NCBI GenBank assembly: GCA_029261595.1 | Contig: JAJDAZ010000007.1 | Span: forward strand, 1-64,000 | DNA from: Nitrospinaceae bacterium | GTDB taxonomy: Bacteria; Nitrospinota; Nitrospinia; Nitrospinales; VA-1 | Direction: 5' to 3' | Length of the DNA: 64,000 nucleotides | Shown: positions 24,227-33,791 of the stretch, one piece after another | How positions within the stretch are numbered: the stretch's first letter is position 1 | How the letters are laid out: each line of letters begins with the position of its first letter | The notes under the pieces: model-generated | Seen by the model: the letters and a program-made list of their open reading frames with translations, nothing else | Told to the model about the DNA's origin: nothing | The model's database searches: none | Made by a program: the position numbers and the translations under genes

Positions 24227-26830
24227 ATGGGTCCTCTCCTTCCCTACTTTCTTTCCTATCTAGGAGGCTTATTAGCCGCGCTTCCCTCGGCTATCCATTT
24301 TCTCCTGCCTTATTTCCTGCCCGTTTTAGTGGCAGGCTCCGGGTGGGCGATGGTTCTAAGAAGAAAAAAGAAACCTCTCTTAAACTGGGTCTGCCTCATC
24401 GCACTCTTTTTTGGAGGTTATTTTTCCCAGGCGATATCGGGCTATTTGCAACCCGAAAACCACATCCTCAATCACATCGACGAATCACGGCGCACGGCCC
24501 TTGTCGGAACTTTGATCGAAGCCCCCGAAAAGCTCGAGCACAAGACGGTGTTTCATGTGGATGTGGACCGGCTCCGGTCCGGGAATGCTCTACGAGAGGT
24601 GACAGGATTGGTGCGGCTGACCCATTATCATCCTGAACTCATAAAACAGGCGTTTCACGCAGGGGACCGGATCCGATTCAGCCATGTCCGCCTGAAGCAC
24701 CCGCGCAATTTTAAAAATCCCGGCGCTTTCGATTATCGGAGCTTTTTAAAAGTCCGGGGAATTTCCGCGATCGGCTCGCTTTCAAAAAACAGCTTGATGG
24801 AAATATTAGGGACCTCGCCCCTGCCTTTTTTAAAATCACTCCAGGCCAGCCTCCGTGTTGGCTTATTAAAAACCCTGGATGCTGAATTTCCAAGGGAGCA
24901 TGGGGCTCTGCTTAAAGCAATGCTCCTGGGGCAAAAAAATAACTTATCTGACGAAATCAAGGAAGACTATATCGCCACCGGCCTCACCCACCTGATGGCG
25001 GTGTCCGGACTGCATGTGGGGTTCGTCGCCTGGTCGGCTTTCATTATTTTCTGGCCTCTGACGTTTTACGGCTTGGCAAACTATCGACCCCAATGGGCAC
25101 AATCGGGAGCCGCCAGAAAGACCGCCGCGTTTCTTTGTTTGTTTCCCGTGTTGTTTTACCTGGTCCTGGTGGGCGCAAAAATCACCGCTCTTCGGGCCGG
25201 GTTCATGGTGCTGGCTTTTCTATTCTCCATTCTGGTCAACCGGGAGCGGGATCTGTTCAACGTCTTACTCCTCGCCGCGTTTTTAATCCTGATTTGGAAT
25301 CCCCAGGCGGTTCTGGATATCAGTTTTCAACTATCCTTTGCGGCCATGACGGGCATCCTTTTCGCCGCGAGGCATTTTTCACGGCTGCCGGACGACCCCA
25401 TTGAACACATGGGCGAGCAACCCTGGCATCGAAGGCTTCTTTTGCAAAGGTATACCGAGGAATGGAAGGAACTCGCCTGGCCGAAAAAAATGATTCTTTC
25501 CATCAAAGGATATGTTGTCGCCTCAGCATTGATTTCAACAGCAGTATATGTGACCACCCTTCCCTTCCTCATTTTTCATTTCAACCGCGTAAGCCTGATC
25601 GGGCTTTTACTCAATGTCTTCATGATTCCTCTGGCTTCCGTCCTCATTCCGCTTGCCCTGATCACGCTTAGTCTGGGAGCGGTTTTTCCGGGGCTGGCCT
25701 GGCTTTTGTCTTTTCCTGTGCATGGACTGCTGGAATGTTTCCTGATCATTCCGCGGTTTTTTGCCTCCCTTCCTTATGCGTCTGTCTACATAGCCTCTCC
25801 CCCCCACTTATGGATTCTTTGTTACGCTTTCGTTCTGGCGGGTGGGAGCTGGCTGGCTCTCAATAAACCCCGCCCTGTTGAAGACCCTCGAAAATTCCAG
25901 CCGGTTGTTTTGGTGAAGGCCGGCCTGATATGCGCCCTGACTGGCGTGATTGCGTTATTGATCTGGCCTCGGTTTCCCGAACGGCCCTCCGACGAGTTGC
26001 AGGTTTCTATACTGGATGTGGGACAGGGAGAATCGATCTTCATTGAATTTCCCAACCGGGAAACCATGATCCTCGATGGTGGTGGATTTTTTGGAAATTT
26101 TCTGGATGTCGGGAAAATGGTGGTGGCGCCTTTTCTATGGAACCGGGGCATCAACCACATCGATTATCTGGCCGCGACACACTCCGACCAGGACCACATC
26201 AGCGGTTTGGAGTCACTGGTCGAACTTTTTTCCATTGGCCACTTCCTGGATAGTTTCCAGGGCCTGAACGATTCCCGCATCGATCGGTTAAAACAAAAAG
26301 CCCTAGCCAGGCAGGCGGTCGTGGTTCCCTTTCAGCCGGGTGTTCCACTAGACATCGGCGAAGTCCGTTTGACCGCACTCCACCCTGGCCCTCAATTCAT
26401 TCTGCAAACCGTAAACAATAGAAAAATCAAAATGGGTAACGAACTGTCTCTGGTATTGCGCCTGGAATACCGGGAGTTCAGCATGTTGCTCACAGGGGAC
26501 ATAGGAAAATCAACAGAGGATTACCTGATCCAACATTCAGCTCCCCTCAAAGCAAATTTTTTAAAAAGCCCGCATCATGGGAGCCGCTATTCCAATTCTT
26601 CATCGTTTATCCGTACCGTCCAGCCGCAAGCGGTTTTTTTCTCCAGCGGATACTTAAACTGGATGCGCCACCCTCACCCGGAAGTGGTGGAGCGGTATAA
26701 AGCGGCCGGAACAAAAATCTGGAGAACCGACCTCAACGGCTCCATTCACATCACCACGGATGGGGTCCGTCATCAGATCAGAAATTTTTCAGACTCCGCG
26801 ACGCCCCTTACAGGGGAGGAGAACTATTAA
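24227..26830 (+). CDS. comEC: ComEC/Rec2 DNA uptake channel protein
   Basis: An 867-residue full-length ComEC. The N-terminal DUF4131 part with an OB-like soluble segment covers about 30-200. The polytopic Competence domain covers about 225-500 (GLTHLMAVSGLHVGFVAWS is its hallmark), and more helices run to about 580. A C-terminal metallo-beta-lactamase-like domain covers about 590-830 with ILDVGQGESIFIEF, THSDQDHISG and SPHHGSRYSNSS. ComEC moves single-stranded DNA across the inner membrane during natural transformation, and the C-terminal domain is thought to degrade the other strand. No other competence gene is in the window. A hairpin (26865-26881) follows. Confidence 0.95.
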   Translation: MGPLLPYFLSYLGGLLAALPSAIHFLLPYFLPVLVAGSGWAMVLRRKKKPLLNWVCLIALFFGGYFSQAISGYLQPENHILNHIDESRRTALVGTLIEAPEKLEHKTVFHVDVDRLRSGNALREVTGLVRLTHYHPELIKQAFHAGDRIRFSHVRLKHPRNFKNPGAFDYRSFLKVRGISAIGSLSKNSLMEILGTSPLPFLKSLQASLRVGLLKTLDAEFPREHGALLKAMLLGQKNNLSDEIKEDYIATGLTHLMAVSGLHVGFVAWSAFIIFWPLTFYGLANYRPQWAQSGAARKTAAFLCLFPVLFYLVLVGAKITALRAGFMVLAFLFSILVNRERDLFNVLLLAAFLILIWNPQAVLDISFQLSFAAMTGILFAARHFSRLPDDPIEHMGEQPWHRRLLLQRYTEEWKELAWPKKMILSIKGYVVASALISTAVYVTTLPFLIFHFNRVSLIGLLLNVFMIPLASVLIPLALITLSLGAVFPGLAWLLSFPVHGLLECFLIIPRFFASLPYASVYIASPPHLWILCYAFVLAGGSWLALNKPRPVEDPRKFQPVVLVKAGLICALTGVIALLIWPRFPERPSDELQVSILDVGQGESIFIEFPNRETMILDGGGFFGNFLDVGKMVVAPFLWNRGINHIDYLAATHSDQDHISGLESLVELFSIGHFLDSFQGLNDSRIDRLKQKALARQAVVVPFQPGVPLDIGEVRLTALHPGPQFILQTVNNRKIKMGNELSLVLRLEYREFSMLLTGDIGKSTEDYLIQHSAPLKANFLKSPHHGSRYSNSSSFIRTVQPQAVFFSSGYLNWMRHPHPEVVERYKAAGTKIWRTDLNGSIHITTDGVRHQIRNFSDSATPLTGEENY

Positions 26831-26864
26831 CTCCACAAAATTCCATTGAACGTTAACATTGGGT

Positions 26865-26881
26865 CCAGCGCGGTACGCTGG
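26865..26881. terminator. Hairpin between comEC and cold-shock gene
   Basis: CCAGCG/CGCTGG stem with a 5-nt loop, between the convergent stops of comEC (26830) and the cold-shock gene (26884). On the plus strand it is followed by AACTATTTT, giving a modest U-tract. Confidence 0.5.
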
Positions 26882-26883
26882 AA

Positions 26884-27084
26884 CTATTTTGGCACCACGT
26901 TTGCGGCCTGAGGACCTTTCGGGCCGGCATTTTTTTCAAACTCAACCTCCTGGCCTTCCTTTAGTGTTTTGAATCCTTCTCCCTGGACCGCTGAAAAGTG
27001 GACAAAAACGTCTTCCCCTTCTTCGGACTCAATAAATCCATAACCTTTTTTATCGCTGAACCACTTGACTTTTCCTCCTGACAT
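26884..27084 (-). CDS. Cold-shock protein (CspA family)
   Basis: A 66-residue single cold-shock domain, the standard CspA length. RNP1 is KGYGFIE and RNP2 is DVFVHFSA; both bind single-stranded nucleic acid. Typical start GGKVKWFSD and end [10 protein letters not shown]. Such proteins act as RNA chaperones. A GGGGGAGG ribosome site precedes two in-frame ATGs. The second (27084, MSGGKVKW) fits the family start, while the first (27093) is also possible. The gene has its own 220-bp upstream region shared with the divergent oppD. Confidence 0.95.
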   Translation of the reverse strand: MSGGKVKWFSDKKGYGFIESEEGEDVFVHFSAVQGEGFKTLKEGQEVEFEKNAGPKGPQAANVVPK

Positions 27085-27332
27085 AACATTCATCCTCCCC
27101 CTAAATTTCAATGAACCCTGTGTAAGATAAATCCTATAATTCGTCAGATATCATGAGAGCCTAGGCCTGTCAAGAGTTTCATTCGTACTCCCGAATTCTC
27201 TTCATAGATTACAATAATTTATAAAGAGGGGGTTTCGGGCTCAATGTTTTCTGAAAAATTCAATAAATTTGATTTTTTTGTATAGGCCCTGTTCTATACT
27301 GCCCAGGGATATTGATTTAAACAGGAAAACCC

Positions 27333-28319
27333 ATGACCGCCTCCGAACTCAGGGTAGAAAATTTAAAAGTGTCTTTTTCCGGTGAGAATGGGAGGTTAAC
27401 CGCAGTCAACGGAATCAGTTACTGCTTAAAACCCGGAGAAATACTGGCCATCGTGGGGGAATCCGGTTGCGGCAAAACCGTCGGCGCCCTTTCCCTTCTG
27501 CGGTTGATTCCCGAACCGCCCGGCAGGATCGATGCCGGGAGCATTCTGTTCGACTCCAGGGATTTATTGAAATTGACCCCCTGGGAACTCCGGGAAGTTC
27601 GCGGTAAGGATATTGCCATGATTTTTCAGGACCCGATGACCAGCCTCAATCCCGTACTGACCCTGGGCGATCAACTCATGGAACCGATACTGAGGCACAC
27701 GGCCTCCACGCGACAGGAAGCCTGGGACAGGGCGGTGGAGGTTTTGCGCTCGATGGAAATCCCCTCTCCGGCTGAGAAGATGAAGCAATACCCGCACCAG
27801 TTGAGCGGTGGCATGCGGCAACGGGTGATGATCGCCATGGCGGTGTCCTGCTCTCCCAGGATTTTAATCGCCGACGAACCCACCACCGCTCTCGATGTTC
27901 TCATCCAGGCGCAGATCATGGACTTATTGCAACATGCCCAGGAACAAACGGGTATGTCGATTCTTCTCATCACTCATGATCTGGGCATGGTCACCGAAAT
28001 TGCCCAACGCGTCATCGTGATGTATGCGGGCGAAATTGTGGAATCGGGTCCCGCCGACGAATTGTTTCAGACCCCCTTGCACCCCTATACTCTCGGATTA
28101 AAAAATTCCGTTCCCAAACTGGGCCATAAACAGGAACCGGGCAAACGTCTGGTCGAAATATCCGGCAACGTACCTTCTTTAAATCAACTCCCGTCAGGAT
28201 GCGCCTTTCATCCACGCTGTCCCTCGGTCATGGAGCGATGCAAAACGGAGAAACCCGTTCTGAGAGAGGTCGATCCCGGACGGGAAGTGTCCTGCTGGCT
28301 GGAGGAAGCCTCTTCATGA
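27333..28319 (+). CDS. oppD: Oligopeptide/dipeptide ABC transporter ATPase (OppD-like)
   Basis: A 328-residue ATPase. Walker A is GESGCGKTVGALSLLR (about 45), with Q-loop IFQDPMTSLNPV, signature LSGGMRQRVMIAMA, Walker B ILIADEPTTALD and H-loop LITHDLGMV. The C-terminal oligo_HPY region has the Cys-rich SGCAFHPRCPSVMERC typical of Opp/Dpp ATPases. It powers uptake of peptides or nickel-like substrates with OppF. A TATACT -10 (27295-27300) without a clear -35 lies just upstream. It overlaps oppF by ATGA. No permease or binding-protein genes are in the window, so the pair must work with partners encoded elsewhere. Confidence 0.93.
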   Translation: MTASELRVENLKVSFSGENGRLTAVNGISYCLKPGEILAIVGESGCGKTVGALSLLRLIPEPPGRIDAGSILFDSRDLLKLTPWELREVRGKDIAMIFQDPMTSLNPVLTLGDQLMEPILRHTASTRQEAWDRAVEVLRSMEIPSPAEKMKQYPHQLSGGMRQRVMIAMAVSCSPRILIADEPTTALDVLIQAQIMDLLQHAQEQTGMSILLITHDLGMVTEIAQRVIVMYAGEIVESGPADELFQTPLHPYTLGLKNSVPKLGHKQEPGKRLVEISGNVPSLNQLPSGCAFHPRCPSVMERCKTEKPVLREVDPGREVSCWLEEASS

Positions 28320-29296
28320 CTGACGCTTCGTCAAACCCGGATCTGCTTAAAGTCCGGAAACTCAAAAAACATTTCAGCGCAAACGGAAGTTTTCTCGGAA
28401 ACTCTAAACCCGACGTTCGGGCGGTGGACGGAATCTCCTTCACAATCAAACCGGGTGAAACTCTGGGACTGGTCGGGGAAAGCGGTTGCGGAAAATCCAC
28501 TGCGGCCCGAGCCATTCTAAGACTGGTGGAACCAACATCGGGAGAGGTGTTATTTCGGGGGAGAAATCTGGACACGCTGTCTCCAAAAGAAATGCAGGAC
28601 TTGAGACAGGAAATGCAGATCATTTTCCAGGACCCGAACGCTTCTCTCAATCCCCGTCGACGGGTGGAAGACATCCTCGAAGAACCGTTTATAATCCACA
28701 ACATCGCGGACAAAACCGAGAGAAAGGACCGGGTGGCCGAGCTGTTAAAAAAAGTCGGACTCGCCCCCGAACATGCTCACCGGTTCCCGCATGAATTCAG
28801 TGGCGGTCAACTGCAACGCATCGGCATTGCGCGGGCGATAGCCCTGAACCCGCGCCTGATCGTTGCCGACGAGCCGGTCTCTTCGCTCGACGTGTCCATC
28901 CAGGCGCAGGTGATCAATCTCATGCAGGACTTAAAGGAAACCATGAACATCTCGTATCTGTTCATATCGCATAACCTGGCTATCGTGGAACACTTCTCCG
29001 ACCGGGTGGCCGTGATGTATCTGGGAAAAATCGTGGAAATGACCAGCAGCGAAAAACTTTACGCGAACCCCCGCCACCCCTACACCGAAGCCCTGCTCTC
29101 GGTCATTCCGAAAATGGAATCGGGCAGCGATCAACCGCGGCTATTGATAAAGGGAGATATTCCAAATCCCGCGAATCCTCCCGGAGGGTGTGCGTTTCAC
29201 ACACGCTGCCCAATCAAGGAAAAGCAATGCGAGACCACCGTCCCCGAGCTCAAGGAAATCGAACCGGGACATTTTTCGGCTTGTTTGTTGAGGTAA
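28316..29296 (+). CDS. oppF: Oligopeptide/dipeptide ABC transporter ATPase (OppF-like)
   Basis: A 326-residue partner of the preceding OppD. Walker A is GESGCGKSTAARAILR, with Q-loop IIFQDPNASLNPRRRVEDIL (the long OppF type), signature FSGGQLQRIGIARAI, Walker B LIVADEPVSSLD and the C-terminal GGCAFHTRCPIKEKQC. The ATG at 28316 overlaps the oppD stop as ATGA, which decides the start against an in-frame upstream codon at 28199. OppD-OppF heterodimers drive one importer. Confidence 0.93.
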   Translation: MTDASSNPDLLKVRKLKKHFSANGSFLGNSKPDVRAVDGISFTIKPGETLGLVGESGCGKSTAARAILRLVEPTSGEVLFRGRNLDTLSPKEMQDLRQEMQIIFQDPNASLNPRRRVEDILEEPFIIHNIADKTERKDRVAELLKKVGLAPEHAHRFPHEFSGGQLQRIGIARAIALNPRLIVADEPVSSLDVSIQAQVINLMQDLKETMNISYLFISHNLAIVEHFSDRVAVMYLGKIVEMTSSEKLYANPRHPYTEALLSVIPKMESGSDQPRLLIKGDIPNPANPPGGCAFHTRCPIKEKQCETTVPELKEIEPGHFSACLLR

Positions 29297-29308
29297 TGAA
29301 TTGGAACC

Positions 29309-29334
29309 ACAGATGAACACAGATAAAAACAGAT
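29309..29334. repeat. Three ACAGAT repeats at 10-bp intervals
   Basis: ACAGAT occurs at 29309, 29319 and 29329, exactly one helical turn apart, just after the oppF stop and 26-51 bp before the next start codon. ACAGAT-rich strings of this kind recur as intergenic repeats in many genomes. A binding site is possible but not shown. Confidence 0.45.
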
Positions 29335-29359
29335 GGATATTTTTCGGAGTTAAGGGCTG

Positions 29360-29869
29360 GTGAACGAAGTGATCGCAACTTTAAACCTGCCCCCTGCGGA
29401 GCGGGTGGAAATCGGAGTCATTTCAGACACACACGGACTGGTGAGACCTGAAGTGTACGAGGCGTTTGAGGGTGTGGACCTCATCTTGCACGCAGGCGAC
29501 ATCGGAAGTCACGATGTGATTCTGGAGCTTACACCCATCGCGCCGGTCAAAGCCGTTGTCGGCAACGTCGATACCGATCTTTTGCATCGCCTGGAAGAAA
29601 ACATGACCTCCCAGTTAGCCCGTCGCGCGATTCACCTCCAGCACATCCTTCAAGAATTCCCTGAAGAAAATACGTTTGCAGACAGCCCAATCAATGAAAT
29701 TTTTATTTTCGGCCACTCTCACAAACCCCTGAACCAACAAGTGGGTTCGACGCTGTATTTCAATCCGGGAAGCGCAGGACCGCGCCGGTTCAAACTGCCC
29801 ATCACCGTGGGACGCCTCACGTTGGATGAGAACCGCGTCACGGGAAGAATTATTTCTTTGGTGCCTTAA
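29360..29869 (+). CDS. YfcE/MJ0936-type metallophosphoesterase
   Basis: A 169-residue single-domain calcineurin-like phosphodiesterase. The metal ligands are visible in order: ISDTHG (Asp, His), HAGDIG (Asp), VVGNVD (Asn) and IFGHSHKP (His, His). Small YfcE-like enzymes cleave phosphodiesters with two divalent metals. The natural substrate is unknown. The start is GTG at 29360, with GGAG about 10 bp before. It follows oppF by 63 bp. Confidence 0.9.
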   Translation: MNEVIATLNLPPAERVEIGVISDTHGLVRPEVYEAFEGVDLILHAGDIGSHDVILELTPIAPVKAVVGNVDTDLLHRLEENMTSQLARRAIHLQHILQEFPEENTFADSPINEIFIFGHSHKPLNQQVGSTLYFNPGSAGPRRFKLPITVGRLTLDENRVTGRIISLVP

Positions 29870-29904
29870 AGAGGCTTTGTCCGGCGGGCGTCTGGCACTC
29901 AACG

Positions 29905-30597
29905 CTACAAAACAGGTTTTTTGGGCTGATTGATTTTTAAAATGCCTATCAATGAGAACAAAATAACCAACGCGGCATTGAACTCTATCAGTTCCTCTAT
30001 GGGAGTGTTGTTTCCTGTGGGTGACATTAATATCTTCTGGTCAAATAGAGCTGACGAAAAAATCAACACGATAAAAAAACCCATGAGAAGATAAAGCGGA
30101 TGATATTTTTTCAGGGATGCCAATTCCCTTATTTTCTCTCGATATTTATAGATCGCCTTAAACAGGAAAACTCCTGAGGCCAAAACAAATAACAGAACAA
30201 GGGATGCGCCAGCCACTCCGTAATCTTCTACAAGCTTTAATCCCAATCCAATAAAATCATGCACGCCACTGAGCTTCACTCCGATCACGCGAGGGTGTGA
30301 TATATTGGTCATTATCACCCCATAACTTATTTCTTCCAGAAATCCAAATAAACCCAATGCAGAAAAAAACATCACCCCGGCACGGGGAAATCCCTCATCA
30401 TTCCTACGATACTTCAGCAGATACGCTCCAAACAAAAAAACAGAAAACAAAAGGCCCGCCGTTAAATTTTCCATCAGATGACCTTCATGGAAAATGATAA
30501 CGTTGTATCCGGGATAGTTAATATAGGCCCAAAAATTTAAGACATTGAGAAGAAGGGATATCCCGATAAACCACCAGACGGACTTTATAGAAAGCAT
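29905..30597 (-). CDS. Polytopic membrane protein, unknown
   Basis: A 230-residue protein with six likely membrane helices, AT-rich. A conserved-looking acidic pair lies in FLEEISYGVI and other polar residues lie in FHEGHLMENLTAGLL and GVHDFIGLGL. These resemble a loose family of membrane proteins with an LEEISWGQR motif, for which no function is established. It is the last gene of the leftward group that begins upstream of GH15. The gap to the GH15 gene is 92 bp. Confidence 0.65.
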   Translation of the reverse strand: MLSIKSVWWFIGISLLLNVLNFWAYINYPGYNVIIFHEGHLMENLTAGLLFSVFLFGAYLLKYRRNDEGFPRAGVMFFSALGLFGFLEEISYGVIMTNISHPRVIGVKLSGVHDFIGLGLKLVEDYGVAGASLVLLFVLASGVFLFKAIYKYREKIRELASLKKYHPLYLLMGFFIVLIFSSALFDQKILMSPTGNNTPIEELIEFNAALVILFSLIGILKINQPKKPVL

Positions 30598-30689
30598 GGA
30601 ATAGGACCGAATTTAGAGAGATTTTTTTTCCGCTGATGACCTTACGGCAGGAGCGTTTCTTCCGTCCATGGATCGTTTTCCGATTTCTG

Positions 30690-32579
30690 TTAAATGCCCC
30701 GCCCCAGGGCTTTGTCCAAATTGTGAGCGGCGCTGATGAGTGCCAGATGGGTAAAGGCTTGCGGATAATTCCCCAATTGTTCTCCGTGTGATCCCACTTC
30801 CTCGGCATAGAGACCGAGAGGGTTGGCGAAGGTCAGCATTTTTTCAAAAATCATACGCGCTTCGTGCAGGCGGCCCGCACGGGTCAACGCTTCGACCAGC
30901 CAGAACGTACACATGGAGAAGGTTCCTTCCTCGCCTTCCAATCCATCGCTGTAAGATTCATCGTTTTTATAGCGGTAGACCAGACTGTCGGAAACGAGAT
31001 TCTTCATGATGTGGTCCAGCGTGGAAACCATTCTAGGATCGGTGGGGGAAATGAATTTCACCAGCGGCATGATGAGGGTGCTGGCGTCCAGTGTGGTAGA
31101 GCCATAGTATTGGACAAAACTTTTGATTTCGGGGTTCCAGCCTTTTTCCATGACTTCTTCATAGATCTGGTCACGGGCTTTCAGCCAGCGGTCATGCGGA
31201 GCCGGAAAACTTCTTTTACTGGCCAGGCGCAGTCCCCGGTCCAGAGCAACCCAGCACATGACTTTGGAGTACACAAAATGTCTACGCCCTCCGCGCACTT
31301 CCCAGATACCCTCGTCCGGTTCCATCCAATGATCGCAAACCCAGTCCAGCAAACGACGCAAATTAACCCATAAGTCATAGGAAATCGGTTGCCCGTATTT
31401 GTTGTACAAGTAAACCGAATCCATCAGCTCGCCGTAAATATCCAGCTGCAATTGACCCGCCGCGCCATTGCCGATGCGCACGGGCCGGGAATTATTCCAG
31501 CCGCAAAGATGGTTGAGTTCGATTTCCGGTAAGTGGTGTTCGCCGCGCAATCCATACATGATCTGAAGCGAGCCGTCTTCATTGAGTTCGTCGCAACGCT
31601 CTTCCAGCCATTTCATGAACGCGTCCGCCTCATCTGTAAACCCGAGACGCAACAGTCCATAAAGGGTAAAGCTTGCGTCGCGAATCCAGGTGAAACGGTA
31701 ATCCCAGTTGCGCTTTCCCTCGATTTCTTCCGGCAAACTGGTGGTCGGGGCCGCCACCATCGCCCCCGTTGGGGAAAAAGTCAGTAGTTTGAGGGTCAAT
31801 GCGGAACGATTGACCATTTCCCGCCACCGCCCCCGGTACTCACTTTTTGAAATCCAGGCCCGCCAGAAGTCGCAGGTTTGACCAAACAGGTTGATGACGT
31901 CGCTTTTCAATTCACAAATATCGTCTAAACCCGCCTCTGTTTCCTCAATCCCTTTAATAGAAAAATACTGCGCTTCCCCGGCGCTGAGAACAAATTCGGA
32001 TGTCACTCCCGAGCCCTGGGTCTTCAAAGGGACGTGGGAATGCAGGGCCAGCGCGATGTCCTTCGACTCAAAAACCGCACCTTCCTTTCGTAAATTGACC
32101 TTATGGTTATTTCGGGCGTAATCAAAAGCGGGAAAACAATCCAGGCGAAATTTTAATTCGCCACGGACCACACGCACCATTCGAATGATCTGACAATGCT
32201 GGACGTCGGCATGTTTACCATTCGTGACTCCCATTGGCATGAAATCAGTGATCTCCCCCACGCCGTCCTTGTGTAGGAACCGGGTGACCAGCACGTTGGT
32301 GTCGGGCCGGTAGAGCTGTTTCTTTTTGAAATTTCCGACAGGAGCGATTTTAAAAAACCCGCCTATTTCTCTATCCAGGATGGCCGAAAAAATACTTGGA
32401 GAATCAAAATGGGGATAACACAACCAGTCAATAGACCCTTCCACACTCACTAGTGCGACCGTTCTCATATTACCGATGACGCCATAATTCTCGATCGGTT
32501 GGTCGTGCGGGCCGCTGAAAGGATCTTTTAAGCGTTCCTCAAATGAATTTAATTCCGGGGGGACATTGGCGTCATTCAT
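30690..32579 (-). CDS. Glycoside hydrolase family 15 (glucoamylase/trehalase-like)
   Basis: A 629-residue enzyme. The N-terminal beta-sandwich domain begins with the common start [20 protein letters not shown]. The (alpha/alpha)6 barrel has [20 protein letters not shown] and the GH15 hallmark [20 protein letters not shown], which carries the general-acid Glu. The closing [15 protein letters not shown] and [12 protein letters not shown] also fit. Bacterial intracellular GH15 enzymes of this type hydrolyse alpha-glucosides, including trehalose in several lineages. The substrate is not decided here. There is no signal peptide, so it is cytosolic. No other carbohydrate gene is adjacent. Confidence 0.93.
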   Translation of the reverse strand: MNDANVPPELNSFEERLKDPFSGPHDQPIENYGVIGNMRTVALVSVEGSIDWLCYPHFDSPSIFSAILDREIGGFFKIAPVGNFKKKQLYRPDTNVLVTRFLHKDGVGEITDFMPMGVTNGKHADVQHCQIIRMVRVVRGELKFRLDCFPAFDYARNNHKVNLRKEGAVFESKDIALALHSHVPLKTQGSGVTSEFVLSAGEAQYFSIKGIEETEAGLDDICELKSDVINLFGQTCDFWRAWISKSEYRGRWREMVNRSALTLKLLTFSPTGAMVAAPTTSLPEEIEGKRNWDYRFTWIRDASFTLYGLLRLGFTDEADAFMKWLEERCDELNEDGSLQIMYGLRGEHHLPEIELNHLCGWNNSRPVRIGNGAAGQLQLDIYGELMDSVYLYNKYGQPISYDLWVNLRRLLDWVCDHWMEPDEGIWEVRGGRRHFVYSKVMCWVALDRGLRLASKRSFPAPHDRWLKARDQIYEEVMEKGWNPEIKSFVQYYGSTTLDASTLIMPLVKFISPTDPRMVSTLDHIMKNLVSDSLVYRYKNDESYSDGLEGEEGTFSMCTFWLVEALTRAGRLHEARMIFEKMLTFANPLGLYAEEVGSHGEQLGNYPQAFTHLALISAAHNLDKALGRGI

Positions 32580-32705
32580 AACGGGATTCCTTGGAGATAT
32601 TCTTTGGATAGTCAGAGTGGAGCATTCTAAAACCAGATTAGAAATTGCATTGTCCTGTGGGCAATTATAATCCTAAATTTGGCCTGGTTGCTGAAAAAAA
32701 AACCT

Positions 32706-33122
32706 TCAGTTTGTGCTGATCTGATCCTGGCGGGACAATTGCGGAACGGAGGACGCATGGTGCAAAACCATTTTCCATTGGCCCTCCATTTTTTCAAACA
32801 GGTTCGTGGCGTGCACCTTCGAGACCTGAACGCCGGACATGGACATGGCGAATAAATTTTCCTGACAACTCACCCAGACCATTCCATCGGCACCGGTCAC
32901 TTTGATGTCGGATAACTTGATCTCCAGGTTTTCAGAACCCACAAAAATGCTTTCCCAGGACTGAATGATCGTGTCAAAGCCCCGAAGCACCTCCCAACCG
33001 GGGTGGATACAGGAAACGGAATCATTTTGAGCCCAAACGGACTTCATTAATTCCAGGTCGCCACGATTGAATGCCTGATAAAAACTTTCATTGGTATCTA
33101 AAACTTCCTGCTCAACCGACAT
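32706..33122 (-). CDS. SnoaL/NTF2-like protein
   Basis: A 138-residue cone-shaped NTF2-like fold, SnoaL_3 type (also called DUF4440-like). The typical start is EVLDTNESFYQAFNRGDLELMKSVWA, the middle is CIHPGWEVLRGFDTIIQSWESI and the end is EGQWKMVLHHAS. Members include isomerases and binding proteins, and the activity cannot be read from the sequence. It lies 63 bp downstream of the thioredoxin-like gene that closes the ccm operon and could be part of the same transcript. Confidence 0.85.
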   Translation of the reverse strand: MSVEQEVLDTNESFYQAFNRGDLELMKSVWAQNDSVSCIHPGWEVLRGFDTIIQSWESIFVGSENLEIKLSDIKVTGADGMVWVSCQENLFAMSMSGVQVSKVHATNLFEKMEGQWKMVLHHASSVPQLSRQDQISTN

Positions 33123-33185
33123 GATTCCGCCTTTTCTATTTCGCGCTTATACCCTTTAAAATTTCAGGCTCCGCTCACTCAAACA

Positions 33186-33791
33186 TCAGGTCGATTGCTT
33201 GAGCAAAAACTCGATGGCATCGAACGTTTCCTGGGACTCCCAATTTTTTGCCCCATCCACCCGGGCCACGACCCGCCCGGCTTTGTCAATGACAAAGGTG
33301 AAAGGAATGCTCACCGAAGGATACAGCTTTTCAGCTTTGCCCTCTGAATCCATTAAAACCGGAAAGGACAATTGATATTCCTCCACAAACTTTTTGACTT
33401 TTTCGTCGGCTCCCTTGTCCAGGCTGACTCCCAGAACCGTCACCCCTTCAGAACGATAACGACGGTAAAGATTTTCAAACGCCGGCATTTCGATCCGGCA
33501 GGGAACGCACCAGGTGGCCCAGAAATTCAACACCACCACCTGCCCTTTGAAATTGTCCAGAGAGACCAGGTTTCCCTTGAGGTTTCTCAAGGTGAATTGC
33601 GGGGCAAGATAACCCACCGATGATTTTTCCTGGTCATGTTTTTCTTCGATCTTCACATCTCCCACGGAGATGGGTTCTTCTAGAAAATGCTCGAAAAAAA
33701 ACAGCAGGCCCACAACAAATAAGGTGATGAAGAGGGCGACGTATTTTTTAATGGGAATAAAGTTTTTCTTTTTTGATTCGGTCAATTTCAT
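33186..33791 (-). CDS. Membrane-anchored thioredoxin-like protein (ResA/CcmG type)
   Basis: A 201-residue protein with an N-terminal membrane anchor (about 17-33, ALFITLFVVGLLFFFEHF) and a periplasmic TlpA-like thioredoxin domain. The active site is WCVPC (in FWATWCVPCRIEMPAF) and the cis-Pro region is SIPFTFVIDKAGRVV. In System I it reduces the cysteines of apocytochrome c before heme attachment (the CcmG/DsbE role). Its start lies inside ccmC (44-bp overlap), so it is translationally tied to that operon. Confidence 0.9.
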   Translation of the reverse strand: MKLTESKKKNFIPIKKYVALFITLFVVGLLFFFEHFLEEPISVGDVKIEEKHDQEKSSVGYLAPQFTLRNLKGNLVSLDNFKGQVVVLNFWATWCVPCRIEMPAFENLYRRYRSEGVTVLGVSLDKGADEKVKKFVEEYQLSFPVLMDSEGKAEKLYPSVSIPFTFVIDKAGRVVARVDGAKNWESQETFDAIEFLLKQST

